A DNA stretch of 64,000 nucleotides. Source: Calliopsis andreniformis (lineage: Eukaryota > Arthropoda > Insecta > Hymenoptera > Andrenidae). Where the stretch lies: contig NW_027480429.1 of NCBI RefSeq assembly GCF_051401765.1, positions 11,164,157 through 11,228,156 of the forward strand. Direction: 5' to 3'. The notes below the pieces were generated by a model, which had not been told where the DNA came from, ran no database searches, and saw nothing but the letters and a program-made list of their open reading frames with translations. Every line of letters starts with the position of its first letter. The stretch's first letter is position 1. This document shows, in pieces, positions 52,150-61,769 of the stretch. The translations under genes and the position numbers were made by a program.

Positions 52150-55100
52150 GAATAGTTAGGGCCTAAGAAGTCAACGCCAGCAGCATAAAATACGATATAA
52201 ATACAACAGCTTTTCCATCGTATAAAACGAATAATTGCAACCAGTGTGAAGGTTATGGTCATTTCTACGTTCCGGGCAACATAGGCTTCACTCTTGGACG
52301 TTGCCCCACGAGATCGAGTAGCTCGGACCTTAGAAGTCAGCGCCAGAAGCATAAAATACAATAAAAATACAACAGGTCTTCCATCGTATAGCATGAATAA
52401 TTGCAACCCGTGTGAAAGTAACGATCATTTCGACGTTTCGGGCATCCTAGACTTAACTCTGAGGCACTGCTCCACCAGGTCGAAGTGTTAGGGCCTTGGA
52501 ATTCAACGCCAGAAGCATAAACTACAAAATAAATACAACAGTCTTTCAATCGTATAAAACGAATAATTGCAACCTGTGTGAAGGTTATGGTCATATCTAC
52601 GTTCCGGACAAACTAGGCTTCACTGTAGGGTGTTGCTCCACCAGATCGAATAGGTGGGGCCATAGAAGTCAACGTCCGATGCATAAAATACAAAATAAAT
52701 AGAACAGCTGTTCCACGTATAAAATGAATAATGGTTTCCAGTGTGAAAATTATGGTCATTTCTACGTTCCGGGCAACCGCGGCTTCACTCTAGGCCGTTG
52801 CTCCACCAGATCGAATAGTTAGGGCCTTAGAAGTCAACGGCAGAAGAATAAAATGCAATATAAGTAGAACAGCTTTTCCATCGTATAAAACGAATAATTG
52901 CATACATTGTGAAAGTAATGGTCATTTCTCACGTTCCAGGCAACCTAGGCGTCACTCTAGGGCGTTGCTCCACCACATCGCATAGCTACGATCTTACAAG
53001 TCAACGCCTGAAGCAAAAAATGCAATAAAAATACAACAGTTTTTTCATCTTATAACAGGAATAATTGCAACAAGCGTGAAGGTAATGATCATTTCTACGT
53101 TCCGGGCATCGCAGGCTTCACTCTAGGGCGTTGTTCCACCAGATCGAATAGTTAGGGCCTAAGAAGTCAACGCCAGAATAATAAAATGCAATATAAGTAC
53201 AACAGTTTTTCCATTGTATAAAATGAATAATTGCATACATTGTGAAAGTAATGGTCATTTCTACGTTCCGGGCAACGTAGGCTTAACTCTGAGGCGTTGC
53301 TCCACCAAATCGAAGAGATAAGGCCTTAGAAGTCAACGCCAGAAGCATAAAATACAATATAAATACAACAGCTTTGTCATCGTATAAAATGAATTATTGC
53401 AAACAGTGTGAAGGTAATGGACATTTCTACGTTCCGAGCAACCTAGGCTTCACTGTAGAGTGTTGCTCCGCCAGATCGAATAGGTAGGGCCTTAGAAGTC
53501 AACGCCAGAAGCATAAAACACAAAATAAATAGAACAGTTTTTCTATGTATAAAACGAATAATTGCTACCAGTGTGAAAGTTATGGTCATTTCCACGTTCC
53601 GGGCAACCTAGGCTTCACTCTAGGACGTTGCTCCACCAGATCGAATAGTTGGGGCCTAGGAATTCAACGGCAGAAGCATAAAATACAATAAAGATGCAAC
53701 AGCTTTTCCATCGTATAACAGGAATAATTGCAACCAGCGTGAAGGTAATGGTCATTTCTACGTTCCGGGCAACCTAGGCTTCACCCTAGGGCGTTGCTCC
53801 ACCAGATGGAATAGTTAGGGCCTAAGAAGTCAACGCCAGCAGCATAAAATACGATATAAATACAACAGCTTTTCCATCGTATAAAACGAATAATTGCAAC
53901 CAGTGTGAAGGTTATGGTCATATCTACGTTCCGGACAAACTAGGCTTCACTGTAGGGTGTTGCTCCACCAGATCGAATAGGTGGGGCCATAGAAGTCAAC
54001 GCCCGATGCATAAAATACAAAATAAATAGAACAGCTGTTCCACGTATAAAATGAATAATGGTTTCCAGTGTGAAAATTATGGTCATTTCTACGTTCCGGG
54101 CAACCGCGGCTTCACTCTAGGCCGTTGCTCCACCAGATCGAATAGTTAGGGCCTTAGAAGTCAACGGCAGAAGAATAAAATGCAATATAAGTAGAACAGT
54201 TTTTCCATCGTATAAAATGAATAATTGCATACATTGTGAAAGTAATGGTCATTTCTACGTTCCAGGCAACCTAGGCGTCACTCTAGGGCGTTGCTCCACC
54301 ACATCGAATAGCTACGATCTTAGAAGACAACGCCTGAAGCAAAAAATGCAATAAAAATACAACAGTTTTTTCATCTTATAACAGGAATAATTGCAACAAG
54401 CGTGAAGGTAATGATCATTTCTACGTTCCTGGCATCGCAGGCTTCACTCTAGGGCGTTGTTCCACCAGATCGAATAGTTAGGGCCTAAGAAGTCAACGCC
54501 AGAATAATAAAATGCAATATAAGTACAACAGTTTTTCCATTGTATAAAATGAATAATTGCATACATTGTGAAAGTAATGGTCATTTCTACGTTCCGGGCA
54601 ACCTATGCTTCACTCGAGGTCGTTGCTCCGCCAGACCTGATAGGTAGGGCCTTAGAAGTCAACGCCAGAAGCATAAAATACAAAATAAATAGAACAGTTT
54701 TTCCATTTATAAAACGAATAATAGCTACCAGTGTGAAAGTTATGGTCATTTCTACGTTCCGGGCAACCTAGGCTTCACTCCAGGGCGTTGTTCCACCAGA
54801 TCGAATGGTTAGGGCCTAAGAAGTCAACGCCAGAAGCATAAAACACAATAAAGATGCAACAGTTTTTCCATCGTATAACAGGAATAATTGCAACCAGTGT
54901 GAAGGTAATGGTATGTTCTACGTTCCGGGCAAGCTACTCTTCACTCTAGTGCGGTGCTCCACGAGGTTAAATAGTTAGGGCCTAAGAAGTCAACGCCAGA
55001 AGCATAAAATACAATATAAATACAACAGCCTTTCCATCGTATATAATGTATATTAGCAAACAGTGCGAAAGTAATGGTCATTTCTACGTTCCGAGCAACC

Positions 55101-56959
55101 TAGGCTTCACTGTAGGGTGTTGCTCCGCCAGATCAAATAGGTAGGGCCTTAGAAGTCAACGCCAGAAGCATAAAATACAAAATAAATAGAACAGTTTTTC
55201 CATGTATAAAACGAACAATTTCTACCAGTGTGAAAGATATGGTCATTTCCACGTTCCGGGCAACCTAGGCTTCACTCTAGGACGTTGCTCCACCAGATCG
55301 AATAGTTAAGGCCTTAGAAGTCAACGCCCGAAGCATAACATACAAAATAAATAGAACAGTTGTTCCATTGTATAAAACGAATAACTGCAACCAGTTTGAT
55401 AGTGATGGTCATTTCTACGTACCGGGCAACCTAGGCTTCACTCTAGGGCGTTGCTCCACCAGATCGTATAGTTAGGGCCTTAGAAGTCAACGCCCGAAGC
55501 AAAAAATACAAAATAAATAAAACAGTTTTTCCATTGTATAAAACGAATAATTGCTACCAGTGTGAAAGTTATGGTCATTTCTACGTTCCGCGCAACCTGG
55601 GCTTTACCCTAGGGCGTTGCTCCACGAGATGGAATAGCTAGGGACTTAGAATTCAACGCCATAAGAATAAAATACAATATAAGTACAACAGTTTTTCCAT
55701 CGTATAAAATGAATACTTGCAACCAGTGTGCAAGTTATGGTCATTTCTACATTCCGGCCAACCTAGGCTTCACTCTAGGACGTTGCTCCACCACATCGAA
55801 TAGTTAAGGCCTTAGAAGTCAACGCCCGAAGCATAACATACAAAATAAATAGAACAGTTGTTCCATTGTATAAAACGAATAACTGCAACCAGTTTGATAG
55901 TGATGGTCATTTCTACGTACCGGGCAACCTAGGCTTCACTCTAGGGCGTTGCTCCACCAGATCGTATAGTTAGGGCCTTAGAAGTCAACGCCCGAAGCAA
56001 AAAATACAAAATAAATAAAACAGTTTTACCATTGTATAAAACGAATAATTGCTACCAGTGTGAAAGTTATGGTCATTTCTACGTTCCGCGCAACCTGGGC
56101 TTTACCCTAGGGCGTTGCTCCACGAGATGGAATAGCTAGGGACTTAGAATTCAACGCCATAAGAATAAAATACAATATAAGTACAACAGTTTTTCCATCG
56201 TATAAAATGAATACTTGCAACCAGTGTGAAAGTTATGGTCATTTCTACATTCCGGCCAACCTAGGCTTCACCCTAGGGCGTTGCTCCACCAGATCGAATA
56301 GTTAGGGCCTTAGAAGTCAACGCCAGAAGCTTAAAATACCATAAAGATCCAACAGTTTTTCCAGCGTTTTACAGGAATAACTGCAACCAGTGTGAATGTA
56401 CTGGTCATTTCTACGTTCCGGATAACCTAGGCTTCACTCTAGGGCGTTGTTCCACCAGATCGAACAGTTAGGGCCTAAGAAGTCAACGCCAGAAGTATAA
56501 AATACAATGTAAATATAACAGTTTTTCCATCGTATAAATCGAATGATAGCAACCAGTGTGAAAGTTATGGTCATTTCTACGTTCCGGGCAACCTAGGCTT
56601 CACCCTAGGGCGTTGCTCCACCAGATCGAATAGTTAGGGCCTTAGAAGTCAGCGCTCAAAGCATAAAATACAAAATAAATAAAACAGTTTTTCCATCGTA
56701 TAAAACGAAAAATTGATACCAGTGTGAAAGTTATGGTCATTTCTACGTTCCGCGCAACCTGGGCTTTACCGTAGGGCGTTGTTCCACGAGATGTAATAGC
56801 TAGGGACTTAGAATTCAACGCCATAAGAATAAAATACAATATAAGTACAACAGTTTTTCCATCGTATAAAATGAATAGTTGCAAACATTGTAAAAGTAAT
56901 GGTCATTTCTACGTTCCGGGCAATCCAGGTTTCACTCCAGGGCTGTGCTCCACCAGATC
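52150..56959. repeat. Higher-order repeat C, copy 1 (29 monomers)
   Basis: First copy of a 4,810-bp unit (29 x 166 minus 4). It is a shortened relative of the right end of B: 52,122 onward aligns with 46,818 onward at offset 5,304. At about 54,600 the offset drops to 4,973 (331 bp, two monomers missing). At about 55,086 it drops to 4,476 (497 bp, three monomers missing). The last part, about 56,271-56,959, has monomers absent from B. Several substitutions separate it from B, e.g. cgtccgatg for cgcccgatg and cttacaag for cttagaag. Confidence 0.9.
55306..56270. repeat. Three-monomer (498-bp) tandem pair in C1
   Basis: Copies at 55,306-55,803 and 55,804 to about 56,270. Each contains ttaaggcc/aacatacaaaataaatag with agttgttccattg, then cgtaccgggc, then gcgcaacctgggctttacc monomers. 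The second copy differs by attttaccattg-type and caagt/aaagt changes. The related trimer is single in B (34,244; 50,833) and partly doubled at 51,331-51,540. C2 has the pair at 60,116 and 60,614. Confidence 0.8.
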
Positions 56960-59900
56960 GAATAGTTAGGGCCTAAGAAGTCAACGCCAGCAGCATAAAA
57001 TACGATATAAATACAACAGCTTTTCCATCGTATAAAACGAATAATTGCAACCAGTGTGAAGGTTATGGTCATTTCTACGTTCCGGGCAACATAGGCTTCA
57101 CTCTTGGACGTTGCCCCACGAGATCGAGTAGCTCGGACCTTAGAAGTCAGCGCCAGAAGCATAAAATACAATAAAAATACAACAGGTCTTCCATCGTATA
57201 GCATGAATAATTGCAACCCGTGTGAAAGTAACGATCATTTCGACGTTTCGGGCATCCTAGACTTAACTCTGAGGCACTGCTCCACCAGGTCGAAGTGTTA
57301 GGGCCTTGGAATTCAACGCCAGAAGCATAAACTACAAAATAAATACAACAGTCTTTCAATCGTATAAAACGAATAATTGCAACCTGTGTGAAGGTTATGG
57401 TCATATCTACGTTCCGGACAAACTAGGCTTCACTGTAGGGTGTTGCTCCACCAGATCGAATAGGTGGGGCCATAGAAGTCAACGTCCGATGCATAAAATA
57501 CAAAATAAATAGAACAGCTGTTCCACGTATAAAATGAATAATGGTTTCCAGTGTGAAAATTATGGTCATTTCTACGTTCCGGGCAACCGCGGCTTCACTC
57601 TAGGCCGTTGCTCCACCAGATCGAATAGTTAGGGCCTTAGAAGTCAACGGCAGAAGAATAAAATGCAATATAAGTAGAACAGCTTTTCCATCGTATAAAA
57701 CGAATAATTGCATACATTGTGAAAGTAATGGTCATTTCTCACGTTCCAGGCAACCTAGGCGTCACTCTAGGGCGTTGCTCCACCACATCGCATAGCTACG
57801 ATCTTACAAGTCAACGCCTGAAGCAAAAAATGCAATAAAAATACAACAGTTTTTTCATCTTATAACAGGAATAATTGCAACAAGCGTGAAGGTAATGATC
57901 ATTTCTACGTTCCGGGCATCGCAGGCTTCACTCTAGGGCGTTGTTCCACCAGATCGAATAGTTAGGGCCTAAGAAGTCAACGCCAGAATAATAAAATGCA
58001 ATATAAGTACAACAGTTTTTCCATTGTATAAAATGAATAATTGCATACATTGTGAAAGTAATGGTCATTTCTACGTTCCGGGCAACGTAGGCTTAACTCT
58101 GAGGCGTTGCTCCACCAAATCGAAGAGATAAGGCCTTAGAAGTCAACGCCAGAAGCATAAAATACAATATAAATACAACAGCTTTGTCATCGTATAAAAT
58201 GAATTATTGCAAACAGTGTGAAGGTAATGGACATTTCTACGTTCCGAGCAACCTAGGCTTCACTGTAGAGTGTTGCTCCGCCAGATCGAATAGGTAGGGC
58301 CTTAGAAGTCAACGCCAGAAGCATAAAACACAAAATAAATAGAACAGTTTTTCTATGTATAAAACGAATAATTGCTACCAGTGTGAAAGTTATGGTCATT
58401 TCCACGTTCCGGGCAACCTAGGCTTCACTCTAGGACGTTGCTCCACCAGATCGAATAGTTGGGGCCTAGGAATTCAACGGCAGAAGCATAAAATACAATA
58501 AAGATGCAACAGCTTTTCCATCGTATAACAGGAATAATTGCAACCAGCGTGAAGGTAATGGTCATTTCTACGTTCCGGGCAACCTAGGCTTCACCCTAGG
58601 GCGTTGCTCCACCAGATGGAATAGTTAGGGCCTAAGAAGTCAACGCCAGCAGCATAAAATACGATATAAATACAACAGCTTTTCCATCGTATAAAACGAA
58701 TAATTGCAACCAGTGTGAAGGTTATGGTCATATCTACGTTCCGGACAAACTAGGCTTCACTGTAGGGTGTTGCTCCACCAGATCGAATAGGTGGGGCCAT
58801 AGAAGTCAACGCCCGATGCATAAAATACAAAATAAATAGAACAGCTGTTCCACGTATAAAATGAATAATGGTTTCCAGTGTGAAAATTATGGTCATTTCT
58901 ACGTTCCGGGCAACCGCGGCTTCACTCTAGGCCGTTGCTCCACCAGATCGAATAGTTAGGGCCTTAGAAGTCAACGGCAGAAGAATAAAATGCAATATAA
59001 GTAGAACAGTTTTTCCATCGTATAAAATGAATAATTGCATACATTGTGAAAGTAATGGTCATTTCTACGTTCCAGGCAACCTAGGCGTCACTCTAGGGCG
59101 TTGCTCCACCACATCGAATAGCTACGATCTTAGAAGACAACGCCTGAAGCAAAAAATGCAATAAAAATACAACAGTTTTTTCATCTTATAACAGGAATAA
59201 TTGCAACAAGCGTGAAGGTAATGATCATTTCTACGTTCCTGGCATCGCAGGCTTCACTCTAGGGCGTTGTTCCACCAGATCGAATAGTTAGGGCCTAAGA
59301 AGTCAACGCCAGAATAATAAAATGCAATATAAGTACAACAGTTTTTCCATTGTATAAAATGAATAATTGCATACATTGTGAAAGTAATGGTCATTTCTAC
59401 GTTCCGGGCAACCTATGCTTCACTCGAGGTCGTTGCTCCGCCAGACCTGATAGGTAGGGCCTTAGAAGTCAACGCCAGAAGCATAAAATACAAAATAAAT
59501 AGAACAGTTTTTCCATTTATAAAACGAATAATAGCTACCAGTGTGAAAGTTATGGTCATTTCTACGTTCCGGGCAACCTAGGCTTCACTCCAGGGCGTTG
59601 TTCCACCAGATCGAATGGTTAGGGCCTAAGAAGTCAACGCCAGAAGCATAAAACACAATAAAGATGCAACAGTTTTTCCATCGTATAACAGGAATAATTG
59701 CAACCAGTGTGAAGGTAATGGTATGTTCTACGTTCCGGGCAAGCTACTCTTCACTCTAGTGCGGTGCTCCACGAGGTTAAATAGTTAGGGCCTAAGAAGT
59801 CAACGCCAGAAGCATAAAATACAATATAAATACAACAGCCTTTCCATCGTATATAATGTATATTAGCAAACAGTGCGAAAGTAATGGTCATTTCTACGTT

Positions 59901-61769
59901 CCGAGCAACCTAGGCTTCACTGTAGGGTGTTGCTCCGCCAGATCAAATAGGTAGGGCCTTAGAAGTCAACGCCAGAAGCATAAAATACAAAATAAATAGA
60001 ACAGTTTTTCCATGTATAAAACGAATAATTTCTACCAGTGTGAAAGATATGGTCATTTCCACGTTCCGGGCAACCTAGGCTTCACTCTAGGACGTTGCTC
60101 CACCAGATCGAATAGTTAAGGCCTTAGAAGTCAACGCCCGAAGCATAACATACAAAATAAATAGAACAGTTGTTCCATTGTATAAAACGAATAACTGCAA
60201 CCAGTTTGATAGTGATGGTCATTTCTACGTACCGGGCAACCTAGGCTTCACTCTAGGGCGTTGCTCCACCAGATCGTATAGTTAGGGCCTTAGAAGTCAA
60301 CGCCCGAAGCAAAAAATACAAAATAAATAAAACAGTTTTTCCATTGTATAAAACGAATAATTGCTACCAGTGTGAAAGTTATGGTCATTTCTACGTTCCG
60401 CGCAACCTGGGCTTTACCCTAGGGCGTTGCTCCACGAGATGGAATAGCTAGGGACTTAGAATTCAACGCCATAAGAATAAAATACAATATAAGTACAACA
60501 GTTTTTCCATCGTATAAAATGAATACTTGCAACCAGTGTGCAAGTTATGGTCATTTCTACATTCCGGCCAACCTAGGCTTCACTCTAGGACGTTGCTCCA
60601 CCACATCGAATAGTTAAGGCCTTAGAAGTCAACGCCCGAAGCATAACATACAAAATAAATAGAACAGTTGTTCCATTGTATAAAACGAATAACTGCAACC
60701 AGTTTGATAGTGATGGTCATTTCTACGTACCGGGCAACCTAGGCTTCACTCTAGGGCGTTGCTCCACCAGATCGTATAGTTAGGGCCTTAGAAGTCAACG
60801 CCCGAAGCAAAAAATACAAAATAAATAAAACAGTTTTACCATTGTATAAAACGAATAATTGCTACCAGTGTGAAAGTTATGGTCATTTCTACGTTCCGCG
60901 CAACCTGGGCTTTACCCTAGGGCGTTGCTCCACGAGATGGAATAGCTAGGGACTTAGAATTCAACGCCATAAGAATAAAATACAATATAAGTACAACAGT
61001 TTTTCCATCGTATAAAATGAATACTTGCAACCAGTGTGAAAGTTATGGTCATTTCTACATTCCGGCCAACCTAGGCTTCACCCTAGGGCGTTGCTCCACC
61101 AGATCGAATAGTTAGGGCCTTAGAAGTCAACGCCAGAAGCTTAAAATACCATAAAGATCCAACAGTTTTTCCAGCGTTTTACAGGAATAACTGCAACCAG
61201 TGTGAATGTACTGGTCATTTCTACGTTCCGGATAACCTAGGCTTCACTCTAGGGCGTTGTTCCACCAGATCGAACAGTTAGGGCCTAAGAAGTCAACGCC
61301 AGAAGTATAAAATACAATGTAAATATAACAGTTTTTCCATCGTATAAATCGAATGATAGCAACCAGTGTGAAAGTTATGGTCATTTCTACGTTCCGGGCA
61401 ACCTAGGCTTCACCCTAGGGCGTTGCTCCACCAGATCGAATAGTTAGGGCCTTAGAAGTCAGCGCTCAAAGCATAAAATACAAAATAAATAAAACAGTTT
61501 TTCCATCGTATAAAACGAAAAATTGATACCAGTGTGAAAGTTATGGTCATTTCTACGTTCCGCGCAACCTGGGCTTTACCGTAGGGCGTTGTTCCACGAG
61601 ATGTAATAGCTAGGGACTTAGAATTCAACGCCATAAGAATAAAATACAATATAAGTACAACAGTTTTTCCATCGTATAAAATGAATAGTTGCAAACATTG
61701 TAAAAGTAATGGTCATTTCTACGTTCCGGGCAATCCAGGTTTCACTCCAGGGCTGTGCTCCACCAGATC
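56960..61769. repeat. Higher-order repeat C, copy 2 (29 monomers)
   Basis: Second head-to-tail copy, offset 4,810. One difference from copy 1 was seen (55,216 c, 60,026 t). The crossover lies between 56,960 and 56,968 (phase 50-58). The copy ends at 61,769; a mismatch at 61,779 and aagcat instead of cagcat at 61,801 show that a third copy does not follow. Confidence 0.9.

Noticed and set aside
56932..57216. Longest reading frame, 94 codons on the minus strand (also at 30229, 46818 and 52122).
   Set aside because: It is a two-monomer read-through of the same kind, and the copies follow the B and C duplications exactly. Hydrophobic stretches arise from the AT-rich half of the monomer.
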